From: Seison nebaliae
Taxonomy: Eukaryota > Rotifera > Pararotatoria > Seisonacea > Seisonidae
Assembly (NCBI GenBank): GCA_023231475.1
Contig: JALJEE010000145.1
Coordinates: 62,001-126,000 of the forward strand
DNA: 64,000 nucleotides
Reading direction: 5' to 3'
Shown: positions 47,501-56,903 of the stretch, in pieces
Layout of the letters: every line of letters begins with the position of its first letter
Numbering within the stretch: the stretch's first letter is position 1
Program-made: the position numbers and the translations under genes
The notes under the pieces: generated by a model
What the model was told of the DNA's origin: nothing
Seen by the model: only the letters and a program-made list of their open reading frames with translations
Databases searched by the model: none

Positions 47501-47835
47501 TTGATGAAAATCAAGGAACATATTCCAATTAATTGAGATTTCTTTAACAGAACAAATCGATATTGATCATCCGAATTATTCATTCGACATTTCGATAATC
47601 GAACACTTAATAATTCCGATATCGTCTTCGTCCAATGACTCATATAATCGCCGGGACCAATCAACACATTTTTCATTGTTAATGGTGCCGCTTCCTGCAA
47701 TCCAATTGCCACAATATCAATATTGCTATTGACACTCTCAATCCAATCATACAATGATAAATTTCCATTTTTAGGAGGTATATGTGTCTGGACATTGAAT
47801 GTACTAATCCAAATATTTATATCTTTATTCGACAT
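44521..47835 (-). CDS. Inositol polyphosphate 5-phosphatase, intronless
   Basis: Removes the 5-phosphate from phosphoinositides. One uninterrupted frame of 1104 residues. The catalytic domain (about residues 5-395) has all key blocks in order: STFNVQ, the E of IGLQEAAP, TGIMNQLGNKGSIAISLE, FINTHMAAH, FFFGDLNYRL, RIPAWTDRIL and ISDHKPVFAIF. A segment after it (FHDPSFDEQLIILDIVNNGD and on) could be an ASH-like beta domain as in OCRL/INPP5B. The following 550 residues are helical, Leu/Lys-rich and not recognisable as the RhoGAP-like domain by eye. A Gln run codes near 45060. No N-terminal PH domain and no intron over 3.3 kb, unlike most neighbours. OCRL/INPP5B is the closest plan; the exact subfamily is unsure. 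Confidence 0.82.
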   Translation of the reverse strand: MSNKDINIWISTFNVQTHIPPKNGNLSLYDWIESVNSNIDIVAIGLQEAAPLTMKNVLIGPGDYMSHWTKTISELLSVRLSKCRMNNSDDQYRFVLLKKSQLIGICSLIFIKYKYETITEEWKSCIDVQSSYISQVRTGIMNQLGNKGSIAISLEIDNLKYCFINTHMAAHVEMVSRRNEDAKNILQQTKFPIESSDHNLIRTLTLTDFDLIFFFGDLNYRLEPHRLLERKSIINLLEKSYLMNNCSIQLQLSIAFLFQSYDQLNIERRERKLLSGFREEFPLINLTNYDENYIRKKLRKTNKHLDKLVNNQLKEMDDMKIFLPTYRYNKSTVCKFDTSEKQRIPAWTDRILYKTSHRFNRKFRISVLKYSSIQEIIISDHKPVFAIFNLTFRRRSYSSNSTPSSKRQRSNNNLKIVKTIDLGMGKDLWSVSQSFESMKNRQVVKQVSTFYAANNGIWTEFEESLENEKKLKKCMKNIEKNFPLLIKDRDIQVNGLKLFHDPSFDEQLIILDIVNNGDIGKKDLTFALFPFEIYQYDQHLFDKLKDETFIGLGNMRNFSDHLSIIVPPTNNHWEMLNGLKCVSSYLITTLFGRPNIENGRSKQSFLNFLILIYEKKLLEKSRSFLIHHQIRVHIIDETSFFLVKCGKLKKKQKLENDEEIYENEQILSILLIEKQSYISSSGLLKSHQKQIFLFYPHVNLMSILNNFQYQKKKGMETDKNLEYLPKLSVNFLINFGLEGDEFVTLDGSLKRTFLTLSLPELLVLEYYYYQDLGKDEFVKYIEMDVNSIENNRLKKIHTNWLQKNIIMKLLNKLLDKKIWKLAAVEDYYTKSIMNKIMKQIYLDDEEDCQLNYPMQTLFIFIMLWLVTMSSKSCSKDEYDKFMKETRQSTYWQFLKMSIHQIWNNRNGSISHSIDHSPSIQQQQLQQPLPLTTTGTVTTMSPIAQNENEIKISLCLKLLESFGNFNYQNFSSVESRRESYLISSFNSDSLSHMNRNEISHNFIKLIHKSTEKETSIFFTLCRQYLNIAYEELMVDDPKLFIIITRLLSYSLFAHCDKEYHAPHLFRNRSWKILESDLDIENVTKAVHHLLLTFDYTLHLSDSCQY

Positions 47836-48827
47836 CGAATCGACAAATATTCATTTGGAATAAATTGGAATGATACACTCAATAATACTAATGGAAATTT
47901 TTCTATAAAGAATTCTAATAAATTTTATTAATATTGTTAAAAATATTTCCCAGAATTTTGAGAGACTGTCACGTATGAAAAAACACTTTTACAATTTTCC
48001 CATAATTTTTTTAAACTGGTTATAGAAAAGTTGTCGAAAAAAATTTGGGGAGAAATTAATTGAAGTAAACATGTCAACGTGAAAATGGCAATGAAATGAA
48101 AAATGATCAACAGACTTGCAAATTCTTAAAATAAATCGCACACAAATTTTGTGTTTTTCTTTCTCGAAAATATTTTTATTTTTCAACGTTGTTAATAAAT
48201 CAATGAAAATTAACAATGGTATATTTGAGTTATTTGATTGAATAAATGTGAAATTAAATGTCATTAATCATCTACTTATTCTCATTCTCATTCTCCTCAA
48301 AGCTTTCCATTCTCTCTATATTTCATTTATTTTCAGAAAGAATTTGGTAGATAAACCATCCAATTTATCATTTGGTGGCTCTGATTCATTTGAAAGGAAA
48401 GAAAATCTTTTGAAAAATATCAGTTAAATCAACAAACGTCAAAACATACATAAATGTGATTCATCAAATTCAGAAATATTATGTGAAAAGAATAACTTGT
48501 CATAAGATAGGAAAAATTATTAAGGAAAAGTACTGTTATATAATTTGGTTTATAAATTGACTGGTTATTTCATTTGTTGGAAAAAAATTGTAAATAATTA
48601 AAATTTTTAATTAATTTATTTCTCTATTAAATTCAAAAGTTAAGCTTATAAATTTAATTTTTTTTAAATTATCAATCTCTTATACTAATCATTGTTGAAT
48701 ATTGCACTGAATAGAATAAACATTGTTGTAGTATTGAGGAAGATTGTAGAAAGATTTTAGTTTTAATTTTTTAGAGAATTTTTTAAACTTCTATTTTTCT
48801 TACCAATTAGACATTCCCAGCAATAAT
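47836..48827. other. Divergent spacer
   Basis: Upstream DNA of the 5-phosphatase (minus) and PSMD4 (plus). A pyrimidine-rich acceptor-like tract ends at about 48812, 16 nt before the PSMD4 ATG, suggesting a 5' UTR intron. No other feature. Confidence 0.45.
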
Positions 48828-50038
48828 GTCGTTAGAAAGTACCGTTATATGGTTAGAATTTATTTAAGTAATATTTAATCCTTATATTCCTGTGTCAGTA
48901 TCGACGGTAGTGATTTTATGAGAAATGGAGATTATCTCCCCACAAGAGGACAAGCACAAGCGGAAGCTGTTAATTGGCTGGCTGGTTACAAGATCAAAGC
49001 GAATGTCGAGAATAATGTCGCTCTGATAAAAATGGCGGAGTTAAAATTTTTATGATTGAAGATGAATATTATTTTAATTAAAGTAAAATTAATTTATTAT
49101 CATCATTTACAAATGATTCAATTCGAATGTATGGAAAAATGCATCAAATGGATTTCAATCATACAGCGAAACCGGTGGAATCAGTTGATTTACCATCTGC
49201 CATCGAAGTAGCGAACGTTTCAATTTCTTAAAGAATTTGAATTATTAAATTTATTGTGCATTAGTTGGCGTTGAAACATCGACAGAATAAGAATTGCAGA
49301 CCGAAAATTGTTGTATTCATTGGAAGTCCATTGAATATTCACAATAAAGAACGTTTGAATAAGTTGGCGAAAAAGTTGAAGAAAGAGAAAATTAATGTGG
49401 ATATTATCAGTTATGGTGAGTATGATGATAATACGTTAATATTGAATAATTTCATTGAAATCGTTGCTGGAAGTGAAGCGAAAAAGTTTGTTATTTCTCA
49501 TCATTATTAATTTCTCATTTTTCTCAGTTCACATTTACTTCAAATTCCGTCAGGCAGATCATTGAAGGAAGCTGTTGCTGAAAGTGGAATATTCCCAATA
49601 AGTAATCCTGGAAATGGTTTAGATAACGAGCCGACAGATCCAGATTTGGAAATGGCCTTACGATTGTCATTGGAAGAACAACATAACGCTCAAGTCCGAA
49701 ATGTTCAACCATCAGCAATGGAAGTTGATGGTGTCGTTGCATCATCAAATCCAACTGCTGCAACTACTACCACAACGAATGCTGCTCCCTCACCAATGTT
49801 AGGTACTAATGATGGAATGAATGATGCAATTTTGGCATCGACATACGCGGGAATGAGTGAAGATGAGCAAATGAGACGAGCCATCGAATTGTCTTTACAA
49901 GAAGCGACGACAGATAATGTTGGAAATGAAGAGGAGAAAGTTGAAGAGAATATATTAGTGGAAGAAGAGATGAAGGAAGTGGAAGAAGTGAAAGAAGAAG
50001 AAATTGTTGAAGAGAAGAAGGATGAGAAGAAAGAATGA
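48828..50038 (+). CDS. PSMD4: 26S proteasome ubiquitin receptor Rpn10/PSMD4
   Basis: Ubiquitin receptor of the 19S proteasome particle. Five exons join in frame. The VWA domain opens MSLESTVICIDGSDFMRNGD and continues YLPTRGQAQAEAVNW, then NVENNVALIKMAD. The next exon is DSIRMYGKMHQMDFNHTAKP (diverged), followed by LALKHRQNKNCRPKIVVFIG and KKLKKEKINVDIISYGEYDD. Two ubiquitin-interacting motifs follow: DPDLEMALRLSLEEQ and DEQMRRAIELSLQEA. A Thr/Ala linker separates them, and the tail is a Lys/Glu/Val-rich acidic stretch longer than usual. Introns are 43-48 nt and several hide in-frame stops. AATAAA lies at 50087-50092. Confidence 0.95.
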
Positions 50039-50086
50039 AATTTTATTTGATATTTTATCTTCGAAATAACTCTCAAATTTCTCATG

Positions 50087-50092
50087 AATAAA
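50087..50092 (+). terminator. Poly(A) signal of PSMD4
   Basis: AATAAA 49 nt after the stop codon and 43 nt before the next ORF. Confidence 0.6.
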
Positions 50093-50134
50093 CATTTTTA
50101 ATTCTTCTTTAACAAAGCGCAAAATATTAAAGAA

Positions 50135-50335
50135 ATGGTTGATAATTGTCAATTCTTTTCCGTTATTAATCATCATGGAATCGATAAGGATGAGGAAGAT
50201 TCTAAATTCAATCTTTTCATCCGTTTACTCATTTACATTCTGACCATCGTCACTATTATCTATTTAACTCGTATGAAAATTAAGAAGAAAACTACTCGAT
50301 TTATTCGACGAAATCGAATAAAGAAGACTCAATAA
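50135..50335 (+). CDS. Small single-pass membrane protein candidate (66 residues)
   Basis: ORF beginning MVDNCQFFSVINHHGIDKDE, with one hydrophobic span (LLIYILTIVTIIYLT) and a very basic tail (KIKKKTTRFIRRNRIKK). It starts 96 bp after the PSMD4 stop and only about 43 bp after that gene's AATAAA. Its own AATAAA overlaps the stop codon (50331-50336). The layout resembles the small integral membrane proteins but no family was recognised. It might be co-transcribed with PSMD4. Confidence 0.45.
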   Translation: MVDNCQFFSVINHHGIDKDEEDSKFNLFIRLLIYILTIVTIIYLTRMKIKKKTTRFIRRNRIKKTQ

Positions 50336-50702
50336 ATTACTAATAATTCTCGTTATCATCGCAAGAAATTATTCGTAATATAAAGAACTCTAATTCTTGA
50401 CTTAATTTAATTATATTTTCATCAAGACTAAACTTTATCATGTCGGAAAGTTATTCCTTAAATGAATCGATAAGAATTTTATTTGAATAAAAACTTAATT
50501 TTTAACAACGTTCTTCCATTAACAAAATAGAAAGAGATGAATTAAACACTAAAACAGTGAGCATCTTCTGTTTACATTTACATTTCTCTTCAACTACATA
50601 ACGAAATTATATTAATTGGAAATTCGAAGAATTAATATACAAAAAATTATTGACACGCTCAAATGTTTCCCGTATATTCTCTCGAAGAAAATCAGATAAA
50701 TT
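50336..50702. other. Convergent spacer
   Basis: 3' flanks of the small ORF and TOMM40; nothing else seen. Confidence 0.5.
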
Positions 50703-52077
50703 TTAGCCCATGATTAGACCGAAACCGAATTTCATCGTTTGTTTTGCATGATTGAAGATGGTGGATAGTGAGAAGGTGATGGGAGTGTCTTTCAATCCTT
50801 TCTCTATAGTTGACGTCGTATTCAGATTCGTATCGAATGAGGCATTGAATTTGAATTGAGTTTTAGGAATTTCGTACTAGAGAGAAATTTGTTCAATTTT
50901 CTAATATGAAACTTTCATTTAACTTGATAACAAAGTGCTGCACTACTTTCACCCGTCGTCATACTCGTCTCCATTTCTACACCAGCTTCCAATCCTTTGT
51001 TCATCGTTGTACTTCTTACATACGTCAATTTTACACTGCCAGCCATAGGACTACAAGTTCCACTAAATTGCCATACCGGTTTCGATTCAGATAATTCCAC
51101 TGAAATCAAATATTTTCAAAATTGATTTTAAAAAATTTGGAACTTGAAGGAACGTCATCTTTAGAGGGTGATGATGTAATTGTTGGTGACGATTGTCTCA
51201 ATAATTCAGCAGCTGCAAATGTTCCTGGTTTACCAACCACTTCACCAGTAATAGTATCGTAACTGGAATAAGCGAGACCAAATGATGATACTCCAACAAG
51301 TCCACCAGGGATTTGTAAACCTGCAAATATTAAATTAGAAAAAAATTTGAAAAAATTTAATAACTTTTTTGGATGACATATTCTGCTCCGATTTTCAATC
51401 GGTTAGTCATTCTCTGTAGATATTGAAGGACGACAATACCTGATTGAGAAAGGAAAGGATCGATGTTGACGAGTGTACAATTGACGGAGTAATTTCGTCC
51501 TCGATATTCATTGATCAGTTGATATTGTTTTCCTGCTTCCGATAAATTGATAGAAAGACGGTTTCGTAATCGATTTGTAAATTGATGTATAATCGTTGCA
51601 TTGACACCTCCATTCATATCCATTTCTCCAATCATTAAAGGAAACACTTCACCAGGTCCATACATTTGAGAACCGGCGTAATTCGCTCCAACTTTCAATC
51701 CCGATCCTTTACCAGTTTGAGTCACCAACATATTATATGACATCTAATCGAATGGAGAGGAATGATGGAGGAATGGAGAGAATGAAAAACTTGAAATCTC
51801 GAAGATAAGGGTCGATTAAACGCTATTTTCAATCCATCAATATCAATCGGTTGAATTTCACGAAATCTTCGTGTCATATCTTCAAACATTCCAGGATTCC
51901 GAGATAAATCAGCTTTCTCTTTCATTGTGAATCCCTTCGAAAATTCAATGGAAATTTTAAGGTTTTCGAAGTAAAAAGAAATTTAACCATTTCAGCCAAA
52001 TTGGGAGGAACTAATGGATTTGGTGCCGCTGCTGACTCATCTTTCTGTGAAGTATTTTTTGAATCATTGCCTGTCAT
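50703..52077 (-). CDS. TOMM40: Mitochondrial import receptor Tom40
   Basis: Beta-barrel channel of the outer-membrane TOM complex. Exons join from the ATG at 52077. They give MTGNDSKNTSQKDESAAAP and NPLVPPNLAEM, then after an intron DLSRNPGMFEDMTRRFREIQ. DIDGLKIAFNRPLSSRFQ and SYNMLVTQTGKG follow. GEVFPLMIGEMDMNGGVNAT matches EAFPVLVGDMDNSGSLNA of the human protein. Then come QYQLINEYRGRNYSVNCTLV, further strands, and the last exon ending KFGFGLIMG, the C-terminal beta signal. The short Ala/Pro N-terminal region and NPG(M/T)FE block are also family traits. At least five exons with introns of about 45-60 nt. Confidence 0.92.
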
Positions 52078-52930
52078 TCTTTTACTACTTTTCTAGTGCA
52101 ATACTCATGAAAATATTTTATGATATAATAAGCTTCAATATTATTCGAATCCGAACAATCAATCATCATTTCTCTCTTTTTCCCTTAATTACTTATTATC
52201 ATTCTATGATCTTTTTTTCAAAATTCACGTTACTTTTCTTATATCTAATTTGTTCAATATAGTAATAATGTTCAATAACCCTTTCATAGTATTAGGACAT
52301 TTACTTACAAATTATTAATACTGAACTGTTTACAAACAAAGTTTAATAATTTATTCTATTCTTTTAGTCAATGGAAAACGGACATGAGTGAAATTAATCA
52401 TTATTCTGATATTAAAACATCAAATTGAACTCTAACAATAAATTCTTAGTATTCTAGTTAAAGTAAGTATTCTCTACTGTAAGTTATTTAAAGTTTTTTT
52501 TTGTTTGATAAATTCATCTTACAGTGACAAAGATTCTTTGACTTACTGAAGAGAATTAGATATTAAATTTTAAGTGTTGGTATTAAAATAGTCTGACCTG
52601 AGTTAACAAGTTGAAATATTATAATTAAGTGAATTATATTTCAAAACGGAACTATTATAGAGAATTATATCGTTATATATACTTATATAATTATATAGAG
52701 ACTGAACATCAGAACTCAATCTCTCAAGAATATATTATAATTATATATGAAGATTTATATAAGTATTTTTTAGTATATTTACAAAAATATTTCAATTTAT
52801 TTTCTAATAATTATTTGATAGCGAATTAAGTAAATGCTCTCAATAAAGTGAGAGAAGATAATTGACAATGTGAGTAAAAATAATAAAATGAAATATACGA
52901 CATTAAACGAATTGTTCCGAAATTACTTGC
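52078..52930. other. Gene-free spacer
   Basis: Very AT-rich; TOMM40 upstream region and ATG4 3' flank. ORFs here are Tyr/Ile-rich chance readings. Confidence 0.5.
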
Positions 52931-55432
52931 TTAGAGAACGACATAAGCTTCATCATATTGATCCGGCTCTTTAGATAATTTCTTTCTATGATTAATACGT
53001 TTTCGATTATGTTTTTGTTCATTGATCTCGTTTTGAGATATAGAAGAGAATGACGAATAATTCGATTTACTCCTTCTCATCAATTTCAACGACTGTTTCT
53101 GCTGACTAGATGTTTTGAGTCGATTCTCGTGATGAGCGTTGTTGTCGCTGGAATTTGTGTATTTAATGTGGAATAATTTAGTAGCTAATTTAGTCGATTT
53201 ATTCTTGAAAGTTTTCTTTTGTGCTTTCTTGAAATCATATCGATATTTTTTCGCGTGATGAAGATGAGGTTCGATAACCACACCATCATTCGATGTAGTT
53301 AACGAGGATGATGAAGTGAATAATTGAGAATGTCGTTGAATGGATAAACGAGAAATGAGACGTCGAGGTTTCTTTAAATTTCCTTTCGAATATTTTTTAT
53401 GTTGTGACTTTCTTCCTTTTTTCTTCTCACTCATTGGAAATTGATGGAAATTCATTTGTAAATTCTTTGTTGATTCATTCCATTCTTTCTCTTCACTCAA
53501 ACGACTCGATTTCGTTATTTCAAATAATTTATAAGATTCAATAATTGATAACGGCGCTTTAACAATGACAGGTGAATCATCATGTTGTATCTCATCCAAA
53601 GATGATGGATTGAGGAAAATATTCGATTCTAACGACGGAGATCTTTTTATTTGACATTTCTCTGTTAAATCATCACAAATTTCAAATGACGTGTTGTTGA
53701 GATCTTCACATTTCGTATTAATTCCAACTTCCATAGTTCTCGAATGTTTCGGTAGATTTGTTGATACAATTTCTGACGCTGCCGCAATATTATTCTCCGA
53801 TAATCGAAACATTCCTGAACTTTCTGGTACGTCTAAATTTTTCGATTTGTTACTCTTTGTTAAAGAAAGAATATTCGCAGCTGATGACACTAATTTCATT
53901 AAAGTTGGCGATGAATGCAGAGAAATGTTATCGTTCGGAGTAATCATCGAACAAACTGATCCAGATGACGGAGATGATGATGTTGTATGAATTCCCGATA
54001 CATTCTCTTCGGAAGATGTTGTAGTTGAGGAACATGAAATAATTGAAGAATTATCATTAAAATTAAATTTATTTTCCTGTGACACATTCTCAGTCTTCTC
54101 CGTATGGAATCGAGCACGATCCGTTGAGAATGAATGTAATCGATCTATGACCGATTGTTTATTGGAGTTACCCGAATTAAATACGAATCCAAAACATAAA
54201 GAAGGATTAATAGAAGAAAATGGAATTTTTCTTGCATTTGTAGTTCGGTAAGAATGTAAAGGAAATGATTTCTTCGTCATATCCACCGATGTCTGACAGA
54301 TATGTGGATCAAGATAAATTAATTTCTGTTTTTGAAAACCGACGAAATAAAGAGAATGTCTCGGTCGACCTCCCAATATTCCGACGGATCGAGAATCGGC
54401 CAATATCGATTGTATCGATGTATGATAACATTCATTGATACATTCAATTCCCAATCGCGTCGAAACGAGAATCAGAAGTGTCGAATTTTTATGACTCTCC
54501 CATTTGTCAAAAGGAATATCAGCTAAATGAATTCGACTATCGTGAACAGATATGAAGAAATTGGGTAGGAGAGCTGTTGCGTCGAGTGCATGAGATAAAC
54601 ATTTAGCGGCGGATAATGTCGAATGCCATTTACCACAGGAAATATTTTGAAATTTGAATGAGACATTTGTCAATTGATAAATTCCAAATGGTGCCGTATC
54701 ACGAACATCACTAAATAATCGTAAGACTCTTCTCAAATCGTCTTCATTTTGAGTACATTTCAAATGAATTTTTATCGCTTGAGCTAAAAGCATTTGTGCT
54801 GACCGTAACATACATCCCCAACCAGAATCAGTGGTATAAATTCTTCTATCGGACGGATGTATCATAGGTAAGTTAACGGGTCGAATAGGTGAGACAATTC
54901 TCGTTGTTGCTGATCTTTCTGGAATTGTATTATTTGTTGGAGGAGTTAATGATGATTTGACTGAAGACGAACGATTACAATTATGAGATGTGCTGATTAA
55001 ATTGTTATTATTCCTCTCGTTAATCATCGATAGAGAAGCGATGGAGGAATTCTTTGTCATTCGAATTGTATTACTACGATAGGTGAACCAGAGAATACAT
55101 TGGAAATCGTAAATGAAGGAACGGAAAGCAATATTATAATTATCATTCGTCTTATAATGATACATTTTACCTAGTAACCAGATGGCGTTCTGTTTACCAA
55201 AGTTTCGCACACTAATCACAAGAGGAGATGGTAGACTGTACTTCAACACATTCACCGCATTGTTCACTTTCGAAATGAAAGGTTGCTTCAGTTCGTGCAA
55301 CTTGTTCTTGCTCGGCCGTTTTCCTTTCATTTTCGTGGGAGTCGCATTCGCACTTGATGTCTCTTTCATTGAATGATACATTTTTCTCCGATGACGATGT
55401 TCATCGATGGGCATCATTCTCATCAGAAGCAT
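52931..55432 (-). CDS. ATG4D: Autophagy cysteine protease ATG4 (ATG4C/D type)
   Basis: Processes and delipidates ATG8/LC3-family proteins in autophagosome formation. Single 833-residue frame without introns. Catalytic core: NAIWLLGKMYHYK, FRSFIYDFQCILWFTYRSN, then the catalytic Cys in YTTDSGWGCMLRSAQMLLAQ. SVGILGGRPRHSLYFVGFQ follows, with the Asp/His pair in LIYLDPHICQTSVD. The core is interrupted by a Ser/Asn-rich insertion of about 55 residues before the Cys and followed by about 400 residues of low-complexity, Ser- and Lys-rich sequence. The C-terminus DQYDEAYVVL fits an LC3-interacting (LIR) consensus, an aromatic residue, two residues, then an aliphatic, with acidic residues in front. 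ATG4B of vertebrates also ends with a LIR. The C/D assignment rests on the long N-terminal part and is tentative. Confidence 0.88.
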   Translation of the reverse strand: MLLMRMMPIDEHRHRRKMYHSMKETSSANATPTKMKGKRPSKNKLHELKQPFISKVNNAVNVLKYSLPSPLVISVRNFGKQNAIWLLGKMYHYKTNDNYNIAFRSFIYDFQCILWFTYRSNTIRMTKNSSIASLSMINERNNNNLISTSHNCNRSSSVKSSLTPPTNNTIPERSATTRIVSPIRPVNLPMIHPSDRRIYTTDSGWGCMLRSAQMLLAQAIKIHLKCTQNEDDLRRVLRLFSDVRDTAPFGIYQLTNVSFKFQNISCGKWHSTLSAAKCLSHALDATALLPNFFISVHDSRIHLADIPFDKWESHKNSTLLILVSTRLGIECINECYHTSIQSILADSRSVGILGGRPRHSLYFVGFQKQKLIYLDPHICQTSVDMTKKSFPLHSYRTTNARKIPFSSINPSLCFGFVFNSGNSNKQSVIDRLHSFSTDRARFHTEKTENVSQENKFNFNDNSSIISCSSTTTSSEENVSGIHTTSSSPSSGSVCSMITPNDNISLHSSPTLMKLVSSAANILSLTKSNKSKNLDVPESSGMFRLSENNIAAASEIVSTNLPKHSRTMEVGINTKCEDLNNTSFEICDDLTEKCQIKRSPSLESNIFLNPSSLDEIQHDDSPVIVKAPLSIIESYKLFEITKSSRLSEEKEWNESTKNLQMNFHQFPMSEKKKGRKSQHKKYSKGNLKKPRRLISRLSIQRHSQLFTSSSSLTTSNDGVVIEPHLHHAKKYRYDFKKAQKKTFKNKSTKLATKLFHIKYTNSSDNNAHHENRLKTSSQQKQSLKLMRRSKSNYSSFSSISQNEINEQKHNRKRINHRKKLSKEPDQYDEAYVVL

Positions 55433-56903
55433 TTCAAATTTTTTGCATATTTAATTTTCACAAATAATTAATTCACTTTCTTCCACCATCACTCAACGAA
55501 GGAAAACAACAAATTTTTCCTTCACACAATCTCTTATTGTTATTCTCGATAATTCGCTATGTTCATGAACTTTATTATCACTTCAAACACTCTCCAACTA
55601 CAATTCTTCTTCGCCTTCCAAATTCAATTTCATTCGTCCTCCACGAATCGACAACTCGTTTTTAATTGAAATATGAATGTGTTTTGCTTTCTTGTCAATA
55701 ATATGCATTCATGTCATCAAATGGACAAAAAAATTTTGAGAGTTGTTGTTGAACAAATTAAATTAATAAATATTTATCGTAAGAAAACAGTCAAAATTAA
55801 AGAAATTTTTTCTTTTTTTATCTCACAAATAAGAATTTTGGACAGTCAGTGAAGAAAAGAAGAGGTTTCCCATTGGAAAGAGATTCATTTATACTCTTAT
55901 TCCCCCTCATATATCCATACATAGCAACATAATATAATTAGAGTTAGAAAGGGAATAATTCGTATTCGGTTCTATGAATTCTATCTACCGTTCTATAATA
56001 CAATTGTCCATATACGTATATTAGTCCGTATAGTCGGGACAAGGAGCACACTTCACCAAATACACACTAACTACCCACAGCACTCTATGTAAATGTTCCT
56101 CGTTGTATAATAATTTTAGTTATGTATATGACTCACAATTGCGTGTATAGTTGAAGCGTGAATAGAAGAGAAGTTATTAAAATAATCAAAAATTCTCCGC
56201 CTTCTCTCCTCTTCCATTATCTTCTTATTCAATTTGAAAGAAGGCTATCAATAAGTTTTCCTAATATTCCCTTAGCGATAATCTAACGACTTTACAAACA
56301 ATATTATATTTCTCCAAAACGAATAAAGAATGGAAACTAATACTATTTCGGAAATGATGAAAAATTGATTTTTTCCGTTGCCATCAATCTCTGAAAATGT
56401 GAGATCTCCGTGAGAAAATTGTCAATTTCTATACTACAATTTCATTCATACAGAAATGGAAATTATAAAAAAACTTTCTTCCTCTTCTATATATGAATCA
56501 TGCACGTGGATGATGACGATAATGGTATGTACTTAGCTAATAAAACGGTAATAAAATATGAGAAGATGATTTGTCAATTCAACTTCCTTCTTCATCAAAA
56601 GTGCACAAATATCCATGAGGCTAATGCTAATGATAAGAGAAGGAAAGTTGAATGATAAATATTAGAAAATTTGATAAAAAACGGAGAAGAAAAATAAGAT
56701 TGGACGAGAAAAAATAGATCGAGACGATTCTCTATTGGAATGAAAAAGAAGAAATATCTATTTATTATTCTTCCATTAACTCTAGTGGAATTTTGTGTAA
56801 ATTGATGAGAATGCACGACATTTATTTTAATTGATTTATATTATGGTATCATTAATCTTTCGACAGAATTGGGTACGATTATCATTTCTGGTTTCTTCCC
56901 AAA
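55433..56903. other. Gene-free spacer, about 1.5 kb
   Basis: Upstream of ATG4 and downstream of ligase III. No RNA gene or convincing exon. Some 3' UTR of the ligase gene is likely here. Confidence 0.45.

Noticed and set aside
47989-48264. 91-codon minus-strand ORF upstream of the 5-phosphatase
   Set aside because: Low-complexity Phe/Asn/Ile composition and no homology; likely 5' flank or UTR.
52629-52829. Tyr/Ile-rich plus-strand ORF of 66 codons
   Set aside because: AT-rich repeat-like DNA (tatata stretches) read by chance.
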